64,000 nucleotides of DNA from Floccularia luteovirens (Eukaryota; Basidiomycota; Agaricomycetes; Agaricales; Squamanitaceae). How positions within the stretch are numbered: the first letter of the stretch is position 1; every line of letters begins with the position of its first letter. Under the pieces are notes generated by a model. That model ran no database searches, was not told the origin of the DNA, and saw only the letters and a list, made by a program, of their open reading frames with translations. The stretch is taken from the NCBI GenBank assembly GCA_009739215.1, contig VSJF01000001.1, positions 3,100,001-3,164,000 of the forward strand. Direction: 5' to 3'. The translations under genes and the position numbers were made by a program. Below are positions 36,963 through 47,168 of the stretch, in pieces.

Positions 36963-37813
36963 ATGGCTATGGGTACTGCAGTGAAAAGGGGCCATCCAAG
37001 TAAGTTGGAACGCATATTCGCTCCTTATTGACATCTAACAGTCTGCTCCTTATTGTGTTCAGTTCTGTTCTCCTTTATCATTGTCTTTTCTATCATAGAG
37101 GTATGCATACATCTTCATTATTCTCGCATAATACCCCCTAATCCAACTCAAATATCATACCACCTACTACCGAAACACAAAATCCTAGCTGGCTATCTCT
37201 GCATGGCTCGTGTCACGCTTCAACGCACACCACAATTATCGGCACACAACTGAGCGAGACCGTGTGCGCTACACACTCTTCGCCTCATGTTGGACGGTTT
37301 TATTCGCTTTCATATATATGCTTCTTTTCCTGGTAGCTGCTACTGGATCTGTGTTGACTAGCTGTTGGATCACATTTCATCTTGTGCGTGCTGAACTTTC
37401 TGACTCGTATTGTAATGCTGACTTTGCTATAGCCTATTCATTACTTGGATCATCTGGGTGGCTGCTGCTGCGTCTATCACCCATATGCTCGGCGGTGGAT
37501 TGAACTGCAAGTACGTCAATTACCCTAACCTCGGTCCGCTCTAGTGTTACAGCTTATTGTTATTTCATTACTTTTCACTAGCAATAACACCGGTTTCGTG
37601 TATTGCGGTCAACTAAATGCACTTGAAGGATTTGCGTGGCTTATCTGGTACGACTTTCTTTTTTCATTGCGTTTCTCGCACGAGGGTCCAAGTTTGACGT
37701 CGCTATTTGTGTTTGACAGGATCTTCGTGACCTTTGCGCTGATTGCCGTTCTCATACGCGGCATATCTGCGGCTCGTCGTGGTGATGGATATGGTGGTTC
37801 TCTGGTTGATTGA
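36963..37813 (+). CDS. MARVEL-domain four-helix membrane protein, one frame break
   Basis: Small membrane protein of the fungal MARVEL type, found in plasma-membrane domains. Exon 1 is MAMGTAVKRGHP. Exon 2 is helix 1 (ILFSFIIVFSIIE). Exon 3 continues LAISAWLVSRFNAHHNYR, a polar loop (TTERDRVRYTLFASCWTVLF) and helix 2. Exon 4 gives helix 3 (FLFITWIIWVAAAASITHML) with GGGLNC, and later exons give GFVYCGQLNALEGFAWLIW and helix 4 (IFVTFALIAVLIRGISAARR). One extra T at 37363 shifts the frame; without it the text reads SVGSHFIF, as expected in this family. Splice sites are otherwise normal. Specific function is not known. Confidence 0.75.
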
Positions 37814-38381
37814 TCGGCAGATTACCAGCCGTCCTTCAAGTTGTCCATCGAACACGATTGTTTATTTCACGGTCATCTAGCCCTACACATGTATGTAGAT
37901 GCCATAATTGTTGTACACGGACGACCAATTATTCTCTACCACACTTTGGCTTCTTGCGCTTTGTTCTCTATTTGTCTTATTTCTTACTCCATTCTGTTTA
38001 AAATTACTGGTCAGACCGAGCGCCTATAATAATGCATCAGCAGAGCTCTGGGTACTAGGAGAATGTATTTCTGTCCCCATACGCTTCCAAAACGTGGCGG
38101 AGATCCTTGTATTTTCTGAAACTCTTTGTATTGTTTAAGCTTACCTTTTTATTTACGTGTCTATATCTGCACCCGACCTACGTTCAATTTCTCTTTGAAG
38201 TTAGCTTGTTCTATACTTATAACCGTGTCTAAGCCTAACTGTTGTGATTTGAATCCGACATCCTCAATGGAGTTGTGTTGAGTTGTTGATTAAACTAAAT
38301 ATTGGAGATGTGCCCGTTAACAGCTCCAATTCCCAATATCTGGGTCGGAACGTACGGAACACTGATCGATAGATTGTCTAT
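37814..38381. other. Intergenic left of the inverted-repeat element
   Basis: 3' flank of the MARVEL gene; no coding frame with family resemblance. Confidence 0.35.
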
Positions 38382-38706
38382 TTATCGCTGATTTCAATAG
38401 AGTATGCCAAAGTGCCATCTTAGGAAAACACAACAAATTTGTGTGCGAGGTCACCTCAAGTAGTTTTGTCTCATATCTCAATGAATATACGTCCGTTCTT
38501 GTAGATTTTTATATATTCGGAATCTACAGACTATTCTACCATCTAGAAAATTTTTGGTAAGTATTCGATAAAATGAGCATTTTCTCTTTTATCTCGATGT
38601 CAAATGATTCTATAGGCAACGTAAGAGCTCGTATGCACTCCCCAAGATAGCCTCCAGGTGTTGCAAAAGGAATCAGAGCAAACAGTCCAGTGTGAGACCC
38701 ACAACG
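38382..38706 (+). repeat. Left terminal inverted repeat (325 bp)
   Basis: Inverted partner of 39382-39706. The observed mismatches are C/A near the outer edge, A/G in ATAGGC versus ATGGGC, G/T in GATAGCC versus GATATCC, and C/T near the inner edge. Both copies hold the same 60-residue open frame (GLFALIPFATPGGYLGECIR) on opposite strands, a by-product of the repeat. Confidence 0.85.
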
Positions 38707-39381
38707 GTGAGTAACCAGGGAGCTCATCTTAGTAATCTCATACCCATTACAATAACACCTCTTTCTTCAACGACGACGATGTGCTTAAGGGTATTACTTA
38801 TTTCGGAATCTACCTGCTGGGTATATGAGCTCATCCATATCCTCAATGTCATCTGAATCATCTCCCACAAGCCTTTCTTTGCCACTATCACCCCCCTCAC
38901 TTTCAGAAACTGTGGGGCCATATTATTCTCGAATGTTTGATTCCATACACTCTGGATAGTGTTATGGAAAGGTTCTGAGCTCAAAATCTCCAGAAGGAGC
39001 CCCTTTTCGAGAAGAACACCAACAGCAGTTCTTACTGCCTTGACATATCCATCTGAGAGTGAAGGTGCAGGTGTAATTTCACTCTGAAAGGAGTTTTCAG
39101 ATTCTGTTGTGGGGAACAGTTCTTTTGGGTCCCTTGAGCTTCAGTTTGCATTGGAATCTTGGTACAGGGGCCACTTCAATGGGTTCCTCTTCCTCAGGGG
39201 TTTCAGCTTTTCTGTGTTGGGGGATATGACCTGTGGTGGATTCTGGGGCCGTTGGGAGCTTCTGGCCCACGTTTTTAGTCCTTTTGGCCAGTGCTTGCTG
39301 TTTCTTGTGATGGTTGACCATGGCAGGAACCAGGGCTTGCTGCGGGGACATCCAGTGATTTCTGTTTTTACAACATATGGT

Positions 39382-39706
39382 CGTTGTGGATCTCACACTG
39401 GACTGTTTGCTCTGATTCCTTTTGCAACACCTGGAGGATATCTTGGGGAGTGCATACGAGCTCTTACGTTGCCCATAGAATCATTTGACATCGAGATAAA
39501 AGAGAAAATGCTCATTTTATCGAATACTTACCAAAAATTTTCTAGATGGTAGAATAGTCTGTAGATTCCGAATATATAAAAATCTACAAGAACGGACGTA
39601 TATTCATTGAGATATGAGACAAAACTACTTGAGGTGACCTCGCACACAAATTTGTTGTGTTTTCCTAAGATGGCACTTTGGCATACTCTATTGAAATCAG
39701 CTATAA
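39382..39706 (-). repeat. Right terminal inverted repeat (325 bp)
   Basis: Inverted copy of 38382-38706, about 99 percent identical by eye. The inner boundary is set by loss of match after CCACAACG (left) against CCATATGG-adjacent sequence (right). Confidence 0.85.
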
Positions 39707-39787
39707 GTAACGACACCGAAGATTAACAACGAATACTTTGTGCTGAGTGCACTGCTCCAGACGTCATCCCATGATACCAAAACTGGC

Positions 39788-40065
39788 ATGAATTCATCTC
39801 AATCCAAGCGAAGAAAAGTCGCAAATCATAGCGCAAAAAAGTGTACAGAAATCTTGGAAAATCAAAAGGCAATTCCTGAAATTCTCATGGATATCTTGTT
39901 GGAGGTGAATGGCTTCGTCAACATTTTACTACTCAAGTTCACTTTAGCTAACAATCAATCAATTAGATCTTCAAAGCACTTGAACCAAATGATTTGCTTC
40001 AGATTGCTCGTACTTCGAAGAATCTCAAGCAAATCCTTATGAGTCGCTCCGCAACGACTACTTAG
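39788..40065 (+). pseudogene. F-box protein fragment
   Basis: Two exons joined at 39905 (donor GTGAAT) and about 39967 (acceptor ATTAG). Exon 1 starts MNSSQSKRRKVANHSAKK and reads IPEILMDILLE; exon 2 continues IFKALEPNDLLQIARTSKNL, then KQILMSRSATTT and a stop. This is the N-terminal F-box of the large agaric F-box family, which normally runs several hundred residues more with the pattern after LLMSRS continuing into W. Here the frame ends just after the F-box, and downstream DNA to about 40270 shows only short coding-like scraps. It is probably a decayed or truncated member; a second frame-changing intron is possible but I could not find one. Confidence 0.6.
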
Positions 40066-40715
40066 TCTTACATTACCATTGTCTGGTCGAGTCATGCAGC
40101 CCTTTTCTTCATAACGTGCGGCGGGATTTCCTCAAGTCGAGCAGGCAAACCAAGCCTCGCTTGCATTCATAGCGTTTATAGCTGCGAGTAAAGAGGCCAA
40201 GAAGATGTGAAAGAGTAGTTGGAGTGTATTCATCGGATGCGACCATCTGACCCGCACTTTCATTGGTACTCCTTCAAACAGAAGTCGAGTTTGGCAGCAT
40301 CGTTGCTTGCATTCTGGACACAGATATCTGGCAGCTCCTAGCTATAAGCTCTTCTATAAGGGCCGTCCATGTGAACGGCTTTTCTACGTGCATTTAGGGA
40401 TCTTACGATGCATTCTCTCCTGACTCTAACTTGTACATAGTTATTGATAGGGACGATGGACTCTCACACCAGCAATCTTTTCACGGTAATATACAATCAC
40501 ACAGTCCTCGATTGAAGGTGAACTTACATTATTCGTGTTTCACTAAATTATCTATCTGATCTCAATTCTATTAATATATCCGGCATTACATATCAATATA
40601 TCATCAATCATCGACATTTATCAGCTCCAGCGCAATTCTGAGAGTATATATATGTAAACCGGACCTTCACGAGAAGATACAGTAAGTAAAGACCCCCTCA
40701 TCTAAAACCCTCACC

Positions 40716-43128
40716 ATGCCCGGTACATTTTCATATGAGTTCGATACTCCTGTGTTCAAAGGCACAGCAAAGATAAACACAGGGTTAGTGTATTTTCCCT
40801 ACAAATAATACCAGCTGATTTTGATGGTCATTCAATTTAGGTTGTTCATCAACGGAGAGTGGGTGGACCCTGTAGAACCAGCAGTTATTGAGTGAGTCAT
40901 ATCTGGTAACTACTAGTATGGGAAGACAAGTGAACCAACACACCCATACGCAGTGTTGTTAATCCAGGTTGGTGTTGTATAGTTTCACCTACATTTCATT
41001 AGTGACTTCATTTTTTTTATCAGCCACTGGAAAGGTCATCACATCAGTATCTGCCGGTTCAACGAAAGACGTTGATCGTGCCGTAGCAGGGGCAGAAAAG
41101 GTTGTTCATATTTGACTTCCATTACATTTGCAACTGACTATAATTATTAATATACCTCAGGCTTACAAAGCCTCATGGGGCTTGAAGGTCCCTGGAGTCG
41201 TCCGGGGAAAACTACTAAACAAATTAGCAGACCTCATTGAACAAAACATCGATGAGTTCTCAGCTCTGGAAGCTTTGAACGTTGGCATGTCATTTCATTT
41301 TCATACTGAATATGTCCTAACCATGTATCGTCAGGTAAAACATTTGGAAACGCAAAAGCTGGGGACATTGGAATGTCCATAGCTTGCATCAGATACTACG
41401 CGGGCTGGGCAGATAAAATTCAAGGGAAAACTATCGAAGTACGCCTTTAAAACATAGATTATGCAAAACTCATACTTCATACTTATCATACTACAGACTA
41501 ACGAAAATAAACTGACATATGCAAGACGGGAGCCATATGGCGTAGTAGTAAGTATATCAAATACCTCGTGATCTTGCTTCATGTAACTTCAATGCAACTT
41601 ACTACACATTCTGAATAGGGCCAAATCATCCCCTGGAACTTCCCTTTGGTAGGGTTGACAAGCTCTGTTATGGTATCCAGACACTGATAGCATGTCAGAT
41701 GATGGCGGCGGCGAAGATTGCTCCAGCTTTGGCAACTGGAAACACAATCGTGCTTAAGGTTTGTAACAACTCCCATTCCGGTATATAATAATTGGCCAAC
41801 TCAGGTTCTTCGTTCCAGCCTTCTGATATCACACCTCTGACCGCACTCAAACTCGCTGGTTTGATTAATGAGGCAGGGTTCCCACCTGGTGTTGTTAATA
41901 TCATCAATGGGTATGGTAAGATCGTCTGCTCCCTCCCACGCTGATAGCCATTGAGATAAATGACAGGACATACTGTTGGACAAGCGATTAGCGAACACCT
42001 GAGAATTTGGAAGCTTGCATTTACTGGGAGCACCCTTACAGGCCGCAAAATTCTGAAAGCAGCTGCGGAGACAAATCTGAAAGTAGTGACGTTAGATTTG
42101 GGCGGAAAGAGTCCAACAATCATTTTTGATGATGCAAACTTAGAGCAAGCAGTGAAATGGGCTGCGAATGGAATTTTGTAAGTGATTTTGGCTTTTAATC
42201 GTGGTTACCAGAGATTTACACCACTTTTTAGCTTCAACATGGGTAAGAAAATAACAGAAAGGATGTAAAGACATTGGTCTAATAATTATCAGGTCAAGCC
42301 TGCATAGCCGGCTCCCGTATCTTCGTCCAGGAGAAGATATATGATGAATTCCTGGAAAAGTTTACTCTAATTGCCAAAGCATTAGATGGTGCCACTGGTG
42401 ACCCATTTGCGCCAAACACTCAACACGGGCCTCAGGTATCCAAAACACAATTTGATGTAAGCAGAACTTTTCTTTATAATAGTTTTCTTTTAACCAATTC
42501 GGATTAGCGTGTTATGAAGTACATCGATTCTGGTAAAGAACAAGGCGCAACTGTACATATTGGGGGAGAGAGTAGTGGACGAGAGGGATACTTTATCAAG
42601 CCGACTATCTTCACGGATTGCAAACCGGACATGCAGATAGTGCGCGAGGAGATTTTTGGACCTGTTGGTGTGGTGATCAAATTCAAGACTGAAGAAGGCA
42701 AGTGTTTCGATTTGAAAGCTTGTAGATTCATTTTTTTACTATGGCCGGAAACTTAGAGGTGATCGAAATGGCGAATGACACAATGTATGGACTTTCTTGT
42801 AATCTATTTTCCGAAAATGCTAGCCGGGCGATTCGTGTTGCGCATGCAATCGAAGCTGGCAATGCTTGGGTAAAACTCAATTCCTTTAATCTACATGATA
42901 CCCAAAATTAACTATCAAACTTCCAGGTCAATTGTGCAAATGCTGCGGAAGTGCAAGTTCCTTTTGGTGGATACAAACAATCTGGAATAGGACGCGAGAT
43001 GGGAGAGAACGCCATCGACACGTAAGTTTTTTGTTTCTACCCTTATCAAACACTATGCTGACGAATCTCAACCAATCAGATATACTCAAGTGAAGGGTGT
43101 ACATATTAATATTGGGATCAAACTATGA
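40716..43128 (+). CDS. Aldehyde dehydrogenase (NAD(P)+), ALDH superfamily
   Basis: Oxidises aldehydes to acids; about 500 aa in a dozen exons, all in frame. Visible in order: [119 protein letters not shown] and the cofactor loop [12 protein letters not shown]. The catalytic Cys is in [15 protein letters not shown]. The usual general-base Glu in LELGGKSP is Asp here ([18 protein letters not shown] at 42095-42097). The C-terminal part has [39 protein letters not shown] and [15 protein letters not shown]. One intron (42698-42756) starts with GC instead of GT. It is the only intact multi-exon gene between several broken ones. Confidence 0.93.
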
Positions 43129-43448
43129 AAATTTTGCATTGATATGTACGGATACAATGTTGTATATTACATGAAATAACTGAAACAGAAATTGTCCTCA
43201 AAAGGTTTTAATTTTACCGCCTAAGAAAAAACTTTAAATCGGATGATTTCACATAGTCTTCAATACATACGTACAGAATCATCAAAAACGTTTTTGAGAC
43301 TATCCGCGACAATCTGGAGTTCGTGGTGAATCTTCGCAATTCTGCAATTACTACAAAGCAGTAGTAGTATACATATCAAGATACTTTTAAATATTATCAC
43401 ATCTACGCATTTCAACAAACCGAAGGATATAAAACATACGTATACAAC
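43129..43448. other. Intergenic, 3' flank of ALDH and of the UTP4 copy
   Basis: Convergent spacer of about 320 bp; nothing coding seen. Confidence 0.4.
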
Positions 43449-45975
43449 CTATGTTTCATACCGATGTTTGAAAGACGTTCTACTATAACAAGTTCTTCCG
43501 CTCCGACGGAACCAACGAAAGCGGCACACAAAAGGGCGGTAGTTCGTTATAAACCTGATTTTCGACGAGTCTGTTTCTGCCATATGTGGAGGTAGGAATT
43601 CGGGGAGTGCATGGCCATAGGGGTCCTGTTCATCTACAGGACTTTGTGCTTGGGTATTCTGTGGCTCACTCCTGCGTCTCTTGTGATTGCTTCTATCACC
43701 ATCTATACGAGCAGAAGCAAGAGCACCAAGAGGAATTTGGCACATCCATGTAGAACCCCAGAGTATAGCGTACTCTCCACCCGTATCTGATCCCGGCTTC
43801 ACACCTCGATCGCGCGCAACTAACATACCAAGCACAGGGTCATGCATATCAGCAAGTCTGCGCATTCCAGCTTGTAATAATGTCCCTCCTCTCCCGTTTC
43901 CATGCCTCGCATCGTCTTCGAGACCAAGGCCATTTACAAACGACCAGAAAGCTCGTGATTCAACATCGAATATGTGCAATGAGTTGTGTGCTAGTGCCAG
44001 AACGAGCTGTGCGCCACTCCTTCGAGGTGTGAAGGAGAATGCTAGGGTAGGGTGCGGGAGAGTAGGAAGAGCAGTGTGATGCTTTGCTCCAAAACATAAT
44101 TAATCTTAATGATCCAAAATAAAGAAATAAGAAAGGCTGCTCACTGTGATAGAGTCAAGATTGAAGATATGTGTCCGACATCTATCATCAGAACTCGCCA
44201 GCCATTGTCCATCACTGCTAACCACAAGGCGCAACACTGTTACAGAGGTCTCTCAGCCACCACCCACATCATACTCATCGTCCTCTGAATCTTTCCTTCC
44301 ATCTCCTCCATTCTCATCTCTCATCTTCGCATCCTCGTCCCCGCTTTCTTCTTGCTCTCCTCCTTGGACCGCATCCTCGTCATTAGTCACCCTTACTCGT
44401 ACTCTGTTACTGTCTGCAATAGCACGTCCATAACATGTGACCTGAGCCTGCCGTAGCCAGCACAAGCCTTTTAGAATCAGGTGTGAACGTGAGTGCTTGT
44501 GCACCTGTGAGCAAGGTAGAGGAAGAGTTGGCTGAAAAAGATGGGATATATGCAGAAAGTATGGCGGCAAAATCACGTATTCGTTTCGCGACAAGGTTAT
44601 CTTTACGCTATTAGGGGAGTGGTTAGATTTTTAACCATGAATATATCGGCTTAGAGCCTTACATCTGTATTCAGCGCGAATAACTTCGTCTCATAGCGAT
44701 CTGACACAGCGAGCCACCGTCCATCGTCCGACACTGCGCAGGCTACAATGTTCGTGCTCACGTTCAAATCCATCTCCAATACTTTCTCCCATCCACCCTT
44801 ATACTCCACTTCCTCGTCTCCACCTAGCTGCGGCCCGTCCGCTGTCCGTTCCCCACCTTCGCCATCCTCCATATCCACGTCCATGCCATCTGCTTCTTTG
44901 CCTCTTGCTCCATTCTCCGCGACACCTGCATCTAACAACCAAGGGGGACGTTTTACAGAGATATTCTTAATTCTCTACAGTGCCAAACCCGCTTCACGCA
45001 CGCACACAGCCAAACGCGCTCCAAATGAAACACATACACGCCCCGCCACGCGCCTGTGATATGCATCTTCAAACGTTGATTCCGCACTTGTCACAAGCGG
45101 GTTTATCACACGAGATATGGTACTGGCAGGGAGGGCCGCAGGTGCTAAGACAAGATTCATGTCGAGCCCCCTGCTTACGAGTATAGGAGCAACCGGGGGT
45201 TTTCTTGACGTCAATGCCGTCTTGCGAGATTGGAAGGCGGTAGGCAGAGGTGTGTAAGGTGGCCATTATGCAAGTGCACGGATATCATGCGAGTGCATGC
45301 GCTTGGAGGCGGTCTGTGCCCAATGGTTTGGATCATTATTGCTTGTCGTCGTTACAAGAGAGAACTAGACAGTTTTTTAGTCAACGCCGGATGTATAGAC
45401 GGCTTTACCTTCCTAAAGTAAAATGAGAATATGATGACACAAAGTAAATAATGTGAACGTACAGGATTAATGGTGAGGCACAGAACGTCAGCATTATGTG
45501 CCGGAAAGTTCTGTAGTAGCGTACAAGTCTTGGAGTCCCAGAATTTTACCATACCAAGAGAGTCACCAGACACAATCGTGCCATCTCTTAAATGCATACT
45601 AATTAGCTGGTGGTATGGATCATGAAAAAGTATAACACACCCAAGTACACCTACAGTCCACACCAGCGTACGCTCACCTCTCACCTTGTCCACACCCATC
45701 CGATCAACTACGCGTCCAGTCGTGACGTCCCATTTACGCACACTACTATCTGAGCCGCCCGTCACTATCCAAGAATCGTCCCACTGGTCACCGTCATCGT
45801 CATCATCACTATCGCTGTCACTAGGACTGTTTTCACTATTGGGCTTATCACTACGACCGTTTACATCGTGATTTTTTGGTTTGGGTTTCCGAGGAAGGGG
45901 TGGGCCCCACGCCACACTGAGCACACGACATTTCACGCGATCGAATCGTCGCAAGTGAGTTATGGTGTCGTTCAA
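43449..45975 (-). pseudogene. UTP4: Decayed, 5'-truncated UTP4 (Cirhin; U3 snoRNP WD40 protein) copy
   Basis: Utp4 is a WD40 subunit of the t-UTP/SSU processome needed for 18S pre-rRNA processing. This copy begins abruptly inside the protein (DTITHLRRFDRVKCRVLSVA), lacking the first WD repeats and start codon. It continues WIVTGGSDSSVRKWD, LRDGTIVSGDSLGMVKFWDS, HNADVLCLTINP, KRMHSHDIRALA and CAVSDDGRWLAVSDRYETKL, to the C-terminal YRPFV and FKHRY. In-frame stops lie at 45266-45268 (TAA), 44975-44977 (TAG where Trp is expected) and 44253-44255 (TGA). At least two frameshifts occur, near 44440 and about 43510, and a stretch normally present near the C-terminus is missing. No functional Utp4 could come from here, so an intact copy must exist elsewhere. 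The missing 5' part is replaced by the Crinkler-like gene. Confidence 0.85.
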
Positions 45976-46657
45976 GTAGTTTCCGTAGTCCCATCAGATC
46001 AAAGACAGGATAAGCTGGCATAGTATGGAATGCCTCGTGATTGTCGTGCACCGACTTGATTATTTCGGTGTCCAAATATTCCTCCCATTTTCCCCATAGC
46101 GATGACCAGAGATCCATCCACCTCGGCGTAGGTTGGGTTTGAACATCTAAACACAAAGAATCAAATCAACACAGCACTACACACGAAGAATTGCACGTAC
46201 ATTCTTCCCTGCGCTGTCGTTTAGCTGGAGGTGGGTCTGGGAGTAAACAACATGGTGGATTTAGCAGCTGTTCAAAGCGTATAGTAGATAAGATTGACCT
46301 TCGTTCCTGGTTGCTGGAAATTTGACCAGTATATGCACGTCATTGTTGGGTAGCCAGTCGTCGGACTGATCGTTCATTGTCGAACGTACATCAAGATAGA
46401 GATTAGTCTCTTCGAAGGTCGTGTGGTTGAGTCGTGTTGCCAAGAGAGTGGGATTACGCGGAAGATTTTCCTTAGGATGGTAAAGGATGAGATCATACGC
46501 ATCGCACTGTTCACATGCATTTGGATGTTCTTTGTGGATGAGCTCCGCAATTGGTAGAAAGGTGTGAGATGGCGACACCTGGATTTGAAGGCATTACCGA
46601 CGGGGTTGAGTGAATTGTCGATGATACACAGATAAGACTTATTGTCTTGTCGTCCAT
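45851..46657 (-). CDS. Crinkler (CRN)-header protein whose 3' end runs into UTP4 sequence
   Basis: Four exons. Exon 1 starts MDDKTISLICVSS; exon 2 has SPSHTFLPIAELIHKEHPN, YDLILYHPKENLP and NNDVHILVKFPATRN; exon 3 is PPPAKRQRREE; exon 4 has RWMDLWSSLWGKWEEYLDTE. The ubiquitin-like fold pattern, the closing HILVxxP-type motif and the Pro-Ala-Lys-Arg hinge match the Crinkler N-terminal header of oomycetes and many fungi, linked to effector or self-recognition roles. In such proteins the header precedes a variable C-terminal domain. Here exon 4 passes, near 45975, into the UTP4 fragment in another reading frame and stops at 45851, giving a short chimeric tail. The protein is about 225 aa with no nuclease or kinase domain visible. 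It may be a truncated relic or a new chimera. Confidence 0.65.
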
Positions 46658-47168
46658 GGTTAAAGGGAAAATTAATGGTCAACTTTGAAAGGCCCTATTA
46701 TATTGTCATATTGACGTGCCCGAAAAGTTGAAACAACAACATTTCAACAAGGTATGTTACATCCATGTTGATCTGCTGTTATGCCTTGCAGACTGAAGTA
46801 TCGGGACAGCGGGGAATGATAATCATCACACCAGAGCCACTGGGAATAAGAGAGATTCTCGCATACAAAAGTTGGAAGATAAGTGATACTAACTGTGTTG
46901 GCAGTCTATGGGCGGGGTCGAATAGACATAGAGTCATCGTATTCGGAACGTATTGGAATATCGAGATACCATATATCACCAGGTACAACAAACCCTACAT
47001 AGGCATTGAGCTAAACTTCTCAATTCCCCAAATGTCAAATCGATCTTCGATTATAACACTGACGTTAATGCTTGAGAAAAAAATAAATCCCATTTTGTGA
47101 AACTCAAGCAAAGAAGATATTACAGAAAACTGATACATGTTCTTCCTTCATATGTAGCGCAGTATCGT
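46658..47168. other. Intergenic between the Crinkler-like and EI24-like genes
   Basis: About 510 bp. A 111-codon plus-strand frame at 46765-47100 has no recognisable motif and lies antisense in both genes' flanks; not called. Confidence 0.4.

Larger units (their letters stand above)
38382..39706. mobile_element. Non-autonomous DNA transposon-like element with 325-bp terminal inverted repeats
   Basis: The element is 1,325 bp. Its two ends (38382-38706 and 39382-39706) are inverted copies of equal length differing at only about four positions, so insertion or rearrangement is recent. The outermost bases read TTATCGCTGATTTC on the left and TTATAGCTGATTTC (reverse complement) on the right. The 675-bp interior has no transposase motif I can see. 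On the minus strand it encodes fragments such as ESTTGHIPQHRKAETPEEEE and EPFHNTIQSVWNQTFENN, broken by stops, perhaps captured or decayed coding DNA. I could not identify a clear target-site duplication. A MITE-like or gene-capturing TIR element is the best description. Confidence 0.75.

Noticed and set aside
38536..39552. Identical open frames in the two inverted-repeat arms, considered as a duplicated gene
   Set aside because: The shared frame is a direct result of the 325-bp inverted repeat and does not continue into a family-like protein.
46765..47100. 111-codon plus-strand frame
   Set aside because: No recognisable domain and antisense to the flanks of two minus-strand genes.
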